The notes under the pieces are model-generated. The model was not told where the DNA came from. It made no database searches and was given only the letters and a program-made list of their open reading frames with translations. This document shows, in pieces, positions 17,195 through 25,883 of a stretch of DNA of 64,000 nt. How positions within the stretch are numbered: the first letter of the stretch is position 1; every line of letters begins with the position of its first letter. The position numbers and the translations under genes are program-made. Source of the stretch: a virus; IMG/VR virus record IMGVR_UViG_3300006793_000017, positions 27,814 to 91,813 of that record; one strand, 5' to 3'.

Positions 17195-17512
17195 GTCGCC
17201 CTGTTTCCATTTAATACCTTCTTTAGAAAGCACAGAAATACAGTTAGCACACACTGTCTTTAGATTGCTGTGCCTACAGTTATCTAAGTTTCCATCTAAA
17301 TGAAGTACTCTAAATACTTCAGGATGTGGTGACTTAAATCCACATTTATCACATGCTGACTTTTGTTTATATCCAGCACGAGCCCATCTAGGTACACCTG
17401 TGTATTGTCCGTGATTATTACAAACTTCACACAGACTCCTATAGTAGGTACGCTTACCTTTCTTATAGTTAACAGCACGTGGCCGTAATCCGCACTTACA
17501 AAGAGGTCTCAT
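17177..17512 (-). CDS. HNH-endonuclease-like zinc protein
   Basis: A 111-residue protein with several Cys pairs (CKCG, CEVC, CDKCG, CANC) and a core VLHLDGNLDNCRHSNLKTVCANC resembling the His-Asn-His fold of phage HNH nucleases. Such genes are often free-standing homing endonucleases inserted between T4-type genes. It lies alone on the minus strand between dNMP kinase and the sheath, consistent with a mobile insertion. The usual second His is not obvious, so activity is uncertain. A late-type box stands five bases before its ATG. Confidence 0.7.
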   Translation of the reverse strand: MRPLCKCGLRPRAVNYKKGKRTYYRSLCEVCNNHGQYTGVPRWARAGYKQKSACDKCGFKSPHPEVFRVLHLDGNLDNCRHSNLKTVCANCISVLSKEGIKWKQGDLTADY

Positions 17513-17517
17513 GCTAG

Positions 17518-17525
17518 TATTTACA
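17518..17525 (-). promoter_or_regulatory. Late promoter for HNH gene
   Basis: TGTAAATA on the minus strand, then CTAGC and the ATG at 17512: the exact box-N5-ATG spacing seen elsewhere in this window. Confidence 0.65.
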
Positions 17526-17577
17526 CCTTTTCAACCCCTTTTTCTAATGGTTAAACCGGGTAAATTTTATAAGATGT

Positions 17578-17585
17578 GCTAAATA
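17578..17585 (+). promoter_or_regulatory. Late promoter for tail sheath
   Basis: GCTAAATA, 58 bases before the sheath ATG. The leader carries a clear ribosome site (CAGGAGAT, about nine bases before 17644), unlike the leaderless starts. Confidence 0.6.
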
Positions 17586-17643
17586 CAATTGCAACAAGTT
17601 TACGTAATAGACTGATACGAAAATATTACCAGGAGATAAAAAG

Positions 17644-20600
17644 ATGGCATTAACATCACCAGGCGTAGAAGTAACAGTAATAGACGAGTCGTTTTATACC
17701 CCAGCAGAGCCTGGTACAACTCCTCTAATTGTTATTGCTTCATCGCAAGATAAATTAAACGCAGCGGGAACGGCTACAGCAGCTGGAACGCTAAAAGCTA
17801 ACGCAGGTAAAGCGTACAAAGTTACCTCACAGAAAGAATTAGTAGATCTTTTTGGTGTACCAACATTCAAAAAGACAGCGAGCAACACTCCGATACACGG
17901 AAGCGAATTAAACGAATATGGATTGCTTTCAGCATATTCATTATTAGGCGTTTCAAATTCAGCTTTTGTTGTACGTGCAGATGTTGACTTAGACGAATTA
18001 GAAGGTTCTACAACTGCTCCGGGAGCGAATCCAGCAGACGGAAAGTGGTGGATCAACAGCGGTTCAAGTGCTTTTGGAATTCAAGAGTGGAACGGAGCAG
18101 CAGTTACCACAACAGGTGGTCAGAAGTTTGCTTCTAAAACACCTATCGTTTTAACAGACGATGATGCATCAAAAATTGATAATGGTGCACCTAAAACATC
18201 CGTTGGTGCTATTGGCGACTACGCAGTAGTATTTGAAACAGTTGACGGAAGCGGTTCATTTAGTGCAAGTAAAGAAAATGCAACTATGTGGTATAAATCC
18301 GCAGGTAACGGTTCAACTGTAACACAAGGTTCTTGGGTTAAAGTAGGTAGCAATGATTGGACAGCTAGCCATCCAACAATTATTGGTACTGCAATGACAG
18401 CAAGTTCAGGAAACTTTACTATTAACGGAACAAATTTCCAAATAACTGGCACATTAGATGACTTGGTAACAGCTATTAACGGTGCTATTACAGAAACACA
18501 AGGAATTGTTGCAAGAAATGTAAGCGGTAGACTTTATCTTTATTCAGATGGTAGTTTAGATGACGGTGTAGGTGATTCATCCAAGTCAAATGCTATTATT
18601 ATTGATGACGGTTTAAGTAGCCCACAAGTTACTTTTGCAGACTTAGGTGTTGCAAAAGGAACATACTACGGACCAGAACTACACATTGCACCACATACAA
18701 GTGTTCCAGAATTTAAAACTGGTGACTCAACACCACGTCCAACAGGAAGTGTATGGGTTAAAACAACTGAGCCAAACAACGGCGCACGTTGGAGAGCAAG
18801 TAAGTGGTCAGCAGCTACTCTTTCATGGGTATCATATACTGCACCATTATATGCTAACAACTCATCTGCACTTTATACATTAGATAGAGCAGGCGGTGGT
18901 GTTAACATTCCAACAGATAGTTTATATGTACAAACTAACGCAGAAGAAAATAGCGGATATGACGAAAGTCCAATGACTGCTTCTTTCAGAGTGTTTAGAA
19001 GAGCTGCAACTGGAGTAACAAAAATTACTTCAGCAGTAGTAGACGCAAGTACATTTACTGTAGGTGGAAACACATTTACAATTGCAGAAAGTGTTAAAAC
19101 TTCTGGAGCATTAGCAGCTGGTATAGCAGTGAACTTTACAGCAGCAGGTAATGCAGCAGATGCAGAATTAATGGCAGGTGCTATTAACAGCGCAGGCTTT
19201 ACTAACATTGAAGCAGCAGTAACAAGTTCAAACACAGTAGAAATTATGCACAAATTAGGCGGTGATTTTAGAATTACTGACGGAACTAATACTCCAGTAG
19301 GTGCTGCATTTACTGTATTCAATATTAACACAGGTTTAGGAACAGCAAACTTTTACACTGCACCAGCAGGCGCAAGTGAAAACTATGTTGCTTCTAACTG
19401 GAAGCCTTTAGCAGCAGATGATTTTGCAGCATCAAGTAACGCTCCATTAGCTGAACCAGCAGATGGACAACTTTGGTACAATCCAGAGTTTAGTGATGTT
19501 GACATGATGATCCACAATGGTACTACTTGGGTAGGTTACCATAACTTTAGTTCAGGATACGCTAACTGTTCACCAGATGGACCAATTGTTTCAGCAACTG
19601 AGCCAAAAGCATCATCAGGTCAAAGCGATGGTACTGCACTAGTAGATGGAGACCTTTGGATTTCAACTGCAAGTTTAGAAGACTTCCCAACAATTTACAG
19701 ATGGGACGGTAATAACCTAGCATGGGTACTTGTTGATAAAACAGATCAAACAACAGAAGACGGCGTATTGTTTGCAGATGCACGTTACGGTCTAGCAGGT
19801 TCTACTGGTAACACAGCAGCAACTATTAAAGACTTACTAACTAACAACTACTTAGATCCAGATGCTCCAGATCCAGCACTATATCCAAAAGGAATGTTGC
19901 TATGGAACTTACGTAGAAGTGGCGGTAACGTTAAGAAGTACAACAACAACTATATTGACTTAACAGCTGATAACACACGCTTTGGCGACGAAGCAATGAC
20001 AAGTTATGCTACAGACAGATGGTCAACACAATCAGGCAACCAAGAAGATGGTAGCGGATCATTTGGTAGACATGCACAGCGTATGGTAGTTGTACAAGCA
20101 CTTAAATCAGCAATTGATACAAGCTCAGAAATTAGAGATGAAGAAACAAGAAACTTTAACTTAATTTCATGTCCTGGATACACAGAAACAATGAGCAATC
20201 TTGTTAACTTAAACATTGACAGAGGCTTAACAGCATTTGTTATTGGTGACACACCATTAAGATTAGCAGCAGATGCAACTTCATTGTTAGCATACGGATC
20301 AAACAGTGCATTAGTTGTTGACAATAACGACAACGGACTTGTAACATACGATGAATACTTAGGTGCGTTTTATCCAAATGGATTTACAACTGACTTAGGT
20401 GGCGCAAACGCAGTTGTTCCAGCATCACACATGATGATGAGAACTATTGCACTAAGTGACCAAGTATCGTTTCCATGGTTTGCTCCAGCAGGAACAAGAC
20501 GTGGTGGAATTAGCAACGCTACATCAGTAGGATATATTGATTCAGCAACAGGCGAATTCCAAACAGTTGCACTTAATGAAGGTCAAAGAGATACACTGTA

Positions 20601-21000
20601 CGGATTAAAAATTAATCCAATTACATTCTTTAACGGTGTAGGACTTGTAAACTACGGTCAAAAAACTAGAGCAAGAAATGCAAGTGCTTTAGATAGAATT
20701 AACGTAGCACGTTTAGTTGTGTACTTAAGATCACAACTTAATAAACTTGCAAGACCATATATCTTTGAACCAAATGATAAGATCACGAGGGACGAAGTTA
20801 AACAAGCAGTTGAGTCATTATTACTCGAGCTTGTAGGCTTAAGAGCTTTATACGACTTTGCAGTTGTGTGTGATGAAACTAACAACACGCCAGCAAGAGT
20901 TGACAGAAATGAACTTTATGTTGACATTGCTATCGAACCGATTAAGGCGATTGAGTTTATTTACATTCCATTGCGTGTCAAGAACACAGGAGAAATATAA
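17644..21000 (+). CDS. 18: Tail sheath protein, gp18-like, with large insertion
   Basis: A 1118-residue protein, against 659 in T4 gp18. The N-terminus SPGVEVTVIDESFYTP and the C-terminal third (VARLVVYLRSQLNKLARPYIFEPND, then VVCDETNNTPARVDRNELYVDIAIEP) are typical of the contractile sheath. From roughly residue 120 to 720 there is an insertion built of repeated W-rich units such as DGKWWINSG, GSVWVKTTEP, DGQLWYNPEF and DGDLWISTAS, each followed by a second Trp after 20-30 residues. These resemble surface carbohydrate- or fibre-type domains and would decorate the outside of the tail. The gp19 start overlaps its stop by one base. Confidence 0.92.
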   Translation: MALTSPGVEVTVIDESFYTPAEPGTTPLIVIASSQDKLNAAGTATAAGTLKANAGKAYKVTSQKELVDLFGVPTFKKTASNTPIHGSELNEYGLLSAYSLLGVSNSAFVVRADVDLDELEGSTTAPGANPADGKWWINSGSSAFGIQEWNGAAVTTTGGQKFASKTPIVLTDDDASKIDNGAPKTSVGAIGDYAVVFETVDGSGSFSASKENATMWYKSAGNGSTVTQGSWVKVGSNDWTASHPTIIGTAMTASSGNFTINGTNFQITGTLDDLVTAINGAITETQGIVARNVSGRLYLYSDGSLDDGVGDSSKSNAIIIDDGLSSPQVTFADLGVAKGTYYGPELHIAPHTSVPEFKTGDSTPRPTGSVWVKTTEPNNGARWRASKWSAATLSWVSYTAPLYANNSSALYTLDRAGGGVNIPTDSLYVQTNAEENSGYDESPMTASFRVFRRAATGVTKITSAVVDASTFTVGGNTFTIAESVKTSGALAAGIAVNFTAAGNAADAELMAGAINSAGFTNIEAAVTSSNTVEIMHKLGGDFRITDGTNTPVGAAFTVFNINTGLGTANFYTAPAGASENYVASNWKPLAADDFAASSNAPLAEPADGQLWYNPEFSDVDMMIHNGTTWVGYHNFSSGYANCSPDGPIVSATEPKASSGQSDGTALVDGDLWISTASLEDFPTIYRWDGNNLAWVLVDKTDQTTEDGVLFADARYGLAGSTGNTAATIKDLLTNNYLDPDAPDPALYPKGMLLWNLRRSGGNVKKYNNNYIDLTADNTRFGDEAMTSYATDRWSTQSGNQEDGSGSFGRHAQRMVVVQALKSAIDTSSEIRDEETRNFNLISCPGYTETMSNLVNLNIDRGLTAFVIGDTPLRLAADATSLLAYGSNSALVVDNNDNGLVTYDEYLGAFYPNGFTTDLGGANAVVPASHMMMRTIALSDQVSFPWFAPAGTRRGGISNATSVGYIDSATGEFQTVALNEGQRDTLYGLKINPITFFNGVGLVNYGQKTRARNASALDRINVARLVVYLRSQLNKLARPYIFEPNDKITRDEVKQAVESLLLELVGLRALYDFAVVCDETNNTPARVDRNELYVDIAIEPIKAIEFIYIPLRVKNTGEI

Positions 21001-21641
21001 TGCCTATTACATCACTTAACAACTTTGGAGTACCAACAGACGCAGGCAACCAAGTGCTCTTGATGCCTAAACTAAAATATCGCTTTAGGGTGACACTTTT
21101 AGGATTTGGAGTTAGTGCTGCAACAGAACTTACTAAACAGGTTGTAGATGTTTCAAGACCAAAAGTAGGTTTTGAAGAAATGCAGTTAGACGTGTACAAC
21201 TCAAAGGTATTCTTAGCAGGTAAGTATACTTTTGAAACACTAACATTAAACTTACGTGACGATGCTAGTGGCTTTGTACAGAAACTAGTCGGCCAACAGG
21301 TCCAGAAGCAGTTCGACTTTGTTGAACAAGCATCTGCTAGATCAGGTATTGACTACAAATTCTCAACTAAAATTGAAGTACTAGACGGTGGTAACGGTGC
21401 TAGTGAAAACGGAGTAAGCGTATTAGAAACAGCAAACATGTATGGTTGTTTCCTAACTAACGTAGACTACGGTGACGCTAACTACGCTACTAACGAAGCT
21501 ATGCAAGTTGCACTTACTATACGTTTTGATAACATGGTACAGTGGGGCGCAGGCGAGCAAGGCGTTGGCGTTGGTATTGGCGCAAACGTTGGCAGAACAA
21601 TTGGTGAATCTACTACAGGTTCTTCAGGCGCTCAAGGCTAA
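21000..21641 (+). CDS. 19: Tail tube protein, gp19-like
   Basis: A 213-residue protein directly after the sheath, as in T4. The pattern MPITSLNNFGVPTDAGNQVLL, then FRVTLLGFG, then VSRPKVGFEE...NSKVFLAGKYTFETLTLNLRDD and LTIRFDNMVQW is that of T4-type tube subunits, which stack as hexamers inside the sheath. Residues after 180 are a Gly-rich tail (GVGVGIGANVG). A strong terminator follows. Confidence 0.92.
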   Translation: MPITSLNNFGVPTDAGNQVLLMPKLKYRFRVTLLGFGVSAATELTKQVVDVSRPKVGFEEMQLDVYNSKVFLAGKYTFETLTLNLRDDASGFVQKLVGQQVQKQFDFVEQASARSGIDYKFSTKIEVLDGGNGASENGVSVLETANMYGCFLTNVDYGDANYATNEAMQVALTIRFDNMVQWGAGEQGVGVGIGANVGRTIGESTTGSSGAQG

Positions 21642-21665
21642 GAGATTTTACAATCAAGTAGAAGA

Positions 21666-21693
21666 AGCCCGGTTTATTTTCCGGGCTTTTTTT
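21666..21693 (+). terminator. Factor-independent terminator after gp19
   Basis: AGCCCGG (21666-21672), an eight-base loop, CCGGGCT (21681-21687), followed by a T run to 21693. Confidence 0.9.
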
Positions 21694-21696
21694 ATG

Positions 21697-21704
21697 GCTA
21701 AATA
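21697..21704 (+). promoter_or_regulatory. Late promoter for tube-initiator gene
   Basis: GCTAAATA immediately after the terminator T run, then ATAGT and the ATG at 21710 (box-N5-ATG). Transcription is reset at this point. Confidence 0.7.
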
Positions 21705-21709
21705 ATAGT

Positions 21710-22813
21710 ATGGCAAATAAATTCACAAGATTCTTAGGCGATTTCGCAACAGGACTTACCCAACCTAAAGGTATTATGGGTAACTATACTCATGCCACAA
21801 GACTGTTCATTGATAACACAATGCGTCTTGCACCTAAGACTAAATTTAATTATTACGTTAGATTTGAAATGGATCCTATAGCAGTTAAGGCTGCTCACTT
21901 CAAAAGCAAACATGCTGAAGAAACAGGACTGTTAGTTAAAGGAGTAGACTTACCTAAGTTTACTTTCCAAATGGATACACTAAACCAGTATAATAAAAAG
22001 CATAACGTATATAAACGAATTCAATATGATCCTGTGCAGTTTACTATGCACGATGATAACCAAGGTGTTATAAGTGCTATGTGGGCTTTATACTATGGAT
22101 ACTACATTGCAGATAGATCTAATCCTACAGCAGCGTTTGATAGAGATCAATATAGAAATAAAGAAACAGGCAATTATGCATTTGGTTTTGATAACGGATC
22201 TACTGCGGACTTCTTTAAATCTGTTACTATCTTTACAATGGGACGTAGACGCTTTGTTGGCTACACACTAGTTAATCCAAAAATACAACAGTGGACAGCA
22301 GGTGGTATGGAAATGGCAGCAGGTTCTGAAACTGCTGAAAGCACAATGTCATTACAATACGAAGCAGTGCAATACACAGCAGGAACAGTCAGTCAAGGTT
22401 CGCCCAAAGGCTTTGCAAACTTACACTACGATACAGTTTCATCTCCACTAGGTATAGCAGGAGGAGGAACAGGATTACTACTAGGAGAAGGCGGCGTACT
22501 TGACGGACTCGAAGCAGTGTTTGGTGCTGTTGGTAACGGTAGTGCATTTGATAGTCCTAAGTCATTTTTAGGTACAGCAATTGCCGCAGTTAACACATAT
22601 AAAAATATTAGAGGATTAAGTAAAGAATCTATTATTAATGAAGGTGTTAATATTTTAACAAGCCCAGGTGGCATACAACAAATTTCAAATACAATATCAG
22701 GTGCAGCAGGAATATTCTTTCCGAAGAATGATGCAGCCAACGGAACTACTACTGCAAAGAAAAAAGTAACACGTGGCGGCACCGGCGTAGGAAGACAGGA
22801 TATAGGAACATAA
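21710..22813 (+). CDS. Baseplate tail-tube initiator/cap, gp54/gp48-like
   Basis: A 367-residue protein. The first 200 residues have the tube-like fold signature: KFNYYVRFEMDP, LLVKGVDLPKFTFQMDTLNQYNKKHNVYKR, IQYDPVQFTMHDDNQGVISAMWALYYGYYI. This resembles T4 gp54, on which tube polymerisation starts, and its relative gp48. The C-terminal third is Gly-rich with a hydrophobic segment, ending KKKVTRGGTGVGRQ. Its position after gp19 supports a tube-related role. I cannot say which of gp48 or gp54 it is. Confidence 0.65.
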   Translation: MANKFTRFLGDFATGLTQPKGIMGNYTHATRLFIDNTMRLAPKTKFNYYVRFEMDPIAVKAAHFKSKHAEETGLLVKGVDLPKFTFQMDTLNQYNKKHNVYKRIQYDPVQFTMHDDNQGVISAMWALYYGYYIADRSNPTAAFDRDQYRNKETGNYAFGFDNGSTADFFKSVTIFTMGRRRFVGYTLVNPKIQQWTAGGMEMAAGSETAESTMSLQYEAVQYTAGTVSQGSPKGFANLHYDTVSSPLGIAGGGTGLLLGEGGVLDGLEAVFGAVGNGSAFDSPKSFLGTAIAAVNTYKNIRGLSKESIINEGVNILTSPGGIQQISNTISGAAGIFFPKNDAANGTTTAKKKVTRGGTGVGRQDIGT

Positions 22814-22814
22814 C

Positions 22815-23180
22815 ATGCCTACTAATTTACCAGCAAAGGAAATACAAGATAGTGCAGCACGTACTAGACTTTACTTTGACCAATACGGTAAAGAACCTTT
22901 AGAATATAATGCTGTTGACTATGATGCAGCAATTGGATTTTTTAAATTAAAAGGTTTCGACGATAGTGCAGCATCAGTTGTTGCATCAGCATTATTAAAA
23001 CAGGCAAAGTTAGAAAACATGCCTATAACAAAAGTGTTAGATGATATTACAGGTTTAGAACAATTACAAATCAGTGCTTTGGTTGCTGAAATTCTAAATA
23101 ATAATAGACCATCAACTTCAACACTAGGCTATCGTACACCGGTAGAAGATGTCTCAAAACAACGTAATGTGAGTGCTTAA
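22815..23180 (+). CDS. Conserved structural-module protein, unknown role
   Basis: A 121-residue helical protein with RLYFDQYGKEPLEYNAVDYDAAIGFFKLKGFDDSAASVVASALLKQ split by a few turns, and a C-terminal ALVAEILNNNRPSTSTLGYR. I recognise this as a protein type that accompanies tail and head-completion genes in marine T4-like phages, but know of no assigned function. It is packed between the tube initiator and gp4 without a gap. Confidence 0.75.
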   Translation: MPTNLPAKEIQDSAARTRLYFDQYGKEPLEYNAVDYDAAIGFFKLKGFDDSAASVVASALLKQAKLENMPITKVLDDITGLEQLQISALVAEILNNNRPSTSTLGYRTPVEDVSKQRNVSA

Positions 23181-23181
23181 C

Positions 23182-23622
23182 ATGCCCAAGTTTGCTCAAG
23201 GCAAGTTTGAAATGAAAAACCCCAGTAAGTATATTGGTAATAAAACACCAATGGCTCGTTCAAGTTGGGAAACTGTTTTTATGAGAATGTTAGATGAGCA
23301 CCAAGGTGTTGCAAAGTGGGCAAGTGAAAGTATTCAAATACCTTATAGAAGTCCATTAACAGGCAAACATACAATTTACGTACCTGACTTCTTTATTGTT
23401 TACGCAGATAAAAAAGGTAAGCAACATGCAGAAGTAATAGAAGTTAAACCTAAAAATCAAACCATGAGAGAAAATGTTGGCAAAAGTAGATACAATCAAG
23501 AACAGTATGTGCTTAATATGGCAAAATGGGAAGCAGCTACAGCATGGTGTAAGCAAAAAGGAGTACGTTTTAGAGTTGTAACTGAAGAAGATATTTTTCA
23601 CACCGGACCGAAACGAAGATAA
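23182..23622 (+). CDS. 4: Head completion protein, gp4-like (nuclease fold)
   Basis: A 146-residue protein. GKFEMKNPSKYIGNKTPMARSSWETVFMRMLDEH, then WASESIQIPYRSPLTGK and YVPDFFIVYADKKGK...AEVIEVKPK match T4 gp4 (also called gp50), which has a PD-(D/E)xK nuclease-like fold and finishes the packaged head. The PD and E-x-K elements are intact. The ATG at 23182 is preferred over an upstream in-frame GTG at 23173, because only the ATG leaves the previous gene untouched. Confidence 0.85.
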   Translation: MPKFAQGKFEMKNPSKYIGNKTPMARSSWETVFMRMLDEHQGVAKWASESIQIPYRSPLTGKHTIYVPDFFIVYADKKGKQHAEVIEVKPKNQTMRENVGKSRYNQEQYVLNMAKWEAATAWCKQKGVRFRVVTEEDIFHTGPKRR

Positions 23623-23630
23623 GTAATAAT

Positions 23631-24137
23631 ATGACAAAGAAATTAGAGGAACTTTTTAATTTGGAAGAACAGGACAAAGAGCCTAAAATCGAAGAGCCAA
23701 CAGAGGTTGAAACTTCGGTAGTTAAGGCTGAAGAAATGGAAGCCGAAATAAAAAGTGTAGATCAAAGTTATCAAGCAATCCAAAACATTACTAAGGATTT
23801 ACCCGCAGTAAAAGAATTGGATACTCTAGGTGAATCAGACCTAGATCACTTAGCTGATAAAGCTGAGAAAGCATATGATGATCTTATGGATTTGGGTATG
23901 AATGTAGAGGTACGCTACAGTGGACGTATTTTTGAAGTTGCTGGAAGTATGCTTAAGAATGCAGTAGATGCTAAATCTGCTAAAATTGACAAAAAGTTAA
24001 AAGCAGTTGATTTGCAGATGAGAAAACTTAAACTTGACCAAGATTCACCCGAAGATCCCAATGAAATTGTTAATGGATCTGGGTATGTTATGCTAGATCG
24101 TAACGAACTTATGAAGAAATTAGGCGGAAAGGAATAA
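23631..24137 (+). CDS. 16: Terminase small subunit, gp16-like
   Basis: A 168-residue acidic, helical protein with a central segment LADKAEKAYDDLMDLGMNVEVRYSGRIFEVAGSMLKNAVDAKSAK, two helices that form the oligomerisation core of T4-type small terminases, and a C-terminal GSGYVMLDRNELMKKLG tail. It recognises the DNA concatemer and activates gp17. The large subunit gene lies 1.7 kb downstream with three unknown genes between. Confidence 0.8.
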   Translation: MTKKLEELFNLEEQDKEPKIEEPTEVETSVVKAEEMEAEIKSVDQSYQAIQNITKDLPAVKELDTLGESDLDHLADKAEKAYDDLMDLGMNVEVRYSGRIFEVAGSMLKNAVDAKSAKIDKKLKAVDLQMRKLKLDQDSPEDPNEIVNGSGYVMLDRNELMKKLGGKE

Positions 24138-24140
24138 ATA
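24133..24140 (+). promoter_or_regulatory. Late promoter, internal-protein candidate
   Basis: AATAAATA overlapping the gp16 stop codon, then CTAGT and the ATG at 24146 (box-N5-ATG). Confidence 0.7.
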
Positions 24141-24145
24141 CTAGT

Positions 24146-24727
24146 ATGAAAACGTTCAATGAATATTTGACAGAAAGCAAGAAAGTATACAGCTTCAACG
24201 TAAAAGTAGCAGGCGAAGTTCCTGAAGGCTTTTGCGATAGACTAAAGGCCTGCATGGCTTCTAGAGAAGTAGTAACTTGCGAGGAAATGAATAAGACACC
24301 AGTTACGGAAGTTCCTTTGGATTTTCCAGAGTTGTCTAATATGGAAGTAACTACATTTAATCTTGTTACAAACTATCCTATTACTCCATTAGAAGTACAT
24401 AAGGCATGTTGTGAAGATTGTGGTTGCGCAGCAGAACATTGTAAAGTAAGAAACAGTGCCAACCCAACTGAAGAGTATCAAGTTAATGATGACAAAAGAG
24501 AAGGCGCACTATTACACGACAACGAATATAAAGAAGCAGGCAAAGTCAAATACAAAGACTACTTTGGTGATGAGTTTAACAAATCATTTTTGAAAGACTT
24601 ATCTAAAACTGCTAAAGAACGTAAAAAGGAATTAGGACACGACAAACTAAAAGCAGACGTTTTTGCAGATGTTCCTAAGATTAAAACTGACAAAGCGGGT
24701 GCTAAGAGCCCTGTAGGGAGTAAATAA
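24146..24727 (+). CDS. Candidate internal head protein with capsid-targeting tag
   Basis: A 193-residue protein whose first residues, MKTFNEYLTES, closely resemble the capsid-targeting sequence of T4 internal proteins (MKTYQEFIAEA), which is cut after the Glu by the prohead protease. Behind it is a Cys-rich middle (CCEDCGCAAEHC) that could bind metal, then a Lys-rich C-terminus. If the analogy holds, it would be packed in the head and injected with DNA. It sits between the terminase subunits under its own leaderless late promoter. Confidence 0.75.
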   Translation: MKTFNEYLTESKKVYSFNVKVAGEVPEGFCDRLKACMASREVVTCEEMNKTPVTEVPLDFPELSNMEVTTFNLVTNYPITPLEVHKACCEDCGCAAEHCKVRNSANPTEEYQVNDDKREGALLHDNEYKEAGKVKYKDYFGDEFNKSFLKDLSKTAKERKKELGHDKLKADVFADVPKIKTDKAGAKSPVGSK

Positions 24728-25389
24728 TGAACTTTAATGAACTTATGCAAAGAATGCGTGAGCTTGATACAACTGATGCACCTGTCACAGAGATGCCAGT
24801 TCCAATGCCACAGGCTCCAATGACAGCACCAGAAGGTAAAGACAAAGCAAGAATGAATGTTAACATCAGTGCTGAAGGTGATGCTATCGAAGACGTATTA
24901 AAATTAATGACAAAGGTTAATCCAGATATGATTAACCAACCTGAAAAACCAGAAATGCCTGATATGCCAGACATGACTATTGCTATGCCAAAGCCAATCA
25001 ACAAATTGATTCCAGACTTTGATGGCGATAATGATGACAAGCCAGGCGGTGATATGGATATGGACATGGACAAAGATGACCATGATGCAGATCACGATAT
25101 GATCAAAGGTTTAGACAAAGACGACGATGGCGACCACGACATGGACGACCACGACGCAGAGAAAAAAGATAAAGAAGAAGCATATGCTAATGAGCCTGAT
25201 GAAGACCACAGAGACATTGACTATATGCAAAACAAATTAGCAGGTGGAATGAACCGTCCTAAAGGTACACATCCTAAAGTAGCTGACGGTGACAATCCTA
25301 TGAAAAAAGTAAAAGAAGGTGATGACCTAAGAGCTCAAATTAAAGCTGAACTTGCACAACGTTTAGCAGAAGCTAAGGGAGAGAAGTAA
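24727..25389 (+). CDS. Asp-rich protein with EF-hand-like loop
   Basis: A 220-residue, very acidic protein. After a Met/Pro-rich segment (PVPMPQAPMTAPEG, PEMPDMPDM) comes a D/H/M-rich stretch with DMDMDMDKDDHDADHDM and a DxDxDG loop, DKDDDGDHDMDD, at nt 25114-25149. This is Ca2+-loop-like. The C-terminal segment RAQIKAELAQRLAEAKGEK is helical. Its ATG overlaps the preceding stop by one base. No family recognised. Low-complexity acidic proteins of this type may sit in the prohead core, but that is a guess. Confidence 0.75.
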   Translation: MNFNELMQRMRELDTTDAPVTEMPVPMPQAPMTAPEGKDKARMNVNISAEGDAIEDVLKLMTKVNPDMINQPEKPEMPDMPDMTIAMPKPINKLIPDFDGDNDDKPGGDMDMDMDKDDHDADHDMIKGLDKDDDGDHDMDDHDAEKKDKEEAYANEPDEDHRDIDYMQNKLAGGMNRPKGTHPKVADGDNPMKKVKEGDDLRAQIKAELAQRLAEAKGEK

Positions 25390-25823
25390 TGGCAGATTTA
25401 ACACAATCAACAATCGGTGGCGGTAGCTCAGTAAAAGTTGCTGAAAACAGAAAACCATACGCTGACATGACAGCAATACATTACAACGGTAACAAAACTT
25501 TAACAGTTTTTGAAGTTGCATGTGGCGCAGCAGTAAATGCTCAAACAGGAAGCGGTTTAGCAATTGAAAGCATTATGCGTATTGTCGAAAAATATTGTAC
25601 TGTTGTTATTCGTGGCGCACTATATGGTACAAACCAAAAGTTTGCACTTGTAGTTGAGCAACCAAATGATTCATTAGATTATGATGGTGCAGGTGCTGAA
25701 ACACTTGTTGAGCAAATCGAAGATGAGATTATTGCACTAACTGATTTATCAGGTGCTACACCAGCACAAATTGACTTTACTGGTGTTACTTGTACAGTAA
25801 AAACTACACTAGAATTAGCATAA
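25389..25823 (+). CDS. Small virion-type protein, unknown
   Basis: A 144-residue protein beginning MADLTQSTIGGGSSVKV, with alternating beta pattern (TLTVFEVACGAAVN, CTVVIRGALYG, KFALVVEQPND) and an acidic helix (LVEQIEDEIIAL). Composition and place among packaging genes suggest a virion component such as a head decoration protein, but no homologue is recognised. It is the last gene before a strong terminator. Confidence 0.75.
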   Translation: MADLTQSTIGGGSSVKVAENRKPYADMTAIHYNGNKTLTVFEVACGAAVNAQTGSGLAIESIMRIVEKYCTVVIRGALYGTNQKFALVVEQPNDSLDYDGAGAETLVEQIEDEIIALTDLSGATPAQIDFTGVTCTVKTTLELA

Positions 25824-25842
25824 TACTGCTATTATAAGATTC

Positions 25843-25869
25843 AATAGCACCTTCGGGTGCTATTTTTTT
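25843..25869 (+). terminator. Factor-independent terminator before gp17
   Basis: A nine-base stem, AATAGCACC (25843-25851) with GGTGCTATT, closed by the stable loop TTCG, then a T run to 25869. Confidence 0.92.
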
Positions 25870-25870
25870 G

Positions 25871-25878
25871 AGTAAATA
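25871..25878 (+). promoter_or_regulatory. Late promoter for large terminase
   Basis: AGTAAATA directly after the terminator, then CTAGT and the ATG at 25884 (box-N5-ATG). Confidence 0.7.
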
Positions 25879-25883
25879 CTAGT

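Noticed and set aside
18873-19331. Long minus-strand open frame inside the sheath gene
   Set aside because: A shadow of the Ala/Thr/Val-rich sheath coding frame; no ribosome site or promoter, and the plus-strand gene is certain.
25051-25160. Asp/His/Met-rich DNA repeat as a recombination hot spot
   Set aside because: The repetition is in GAT/GAC/CAC codons of a low-complexity protein stretch; no exact DNA repeat long enough to matter.
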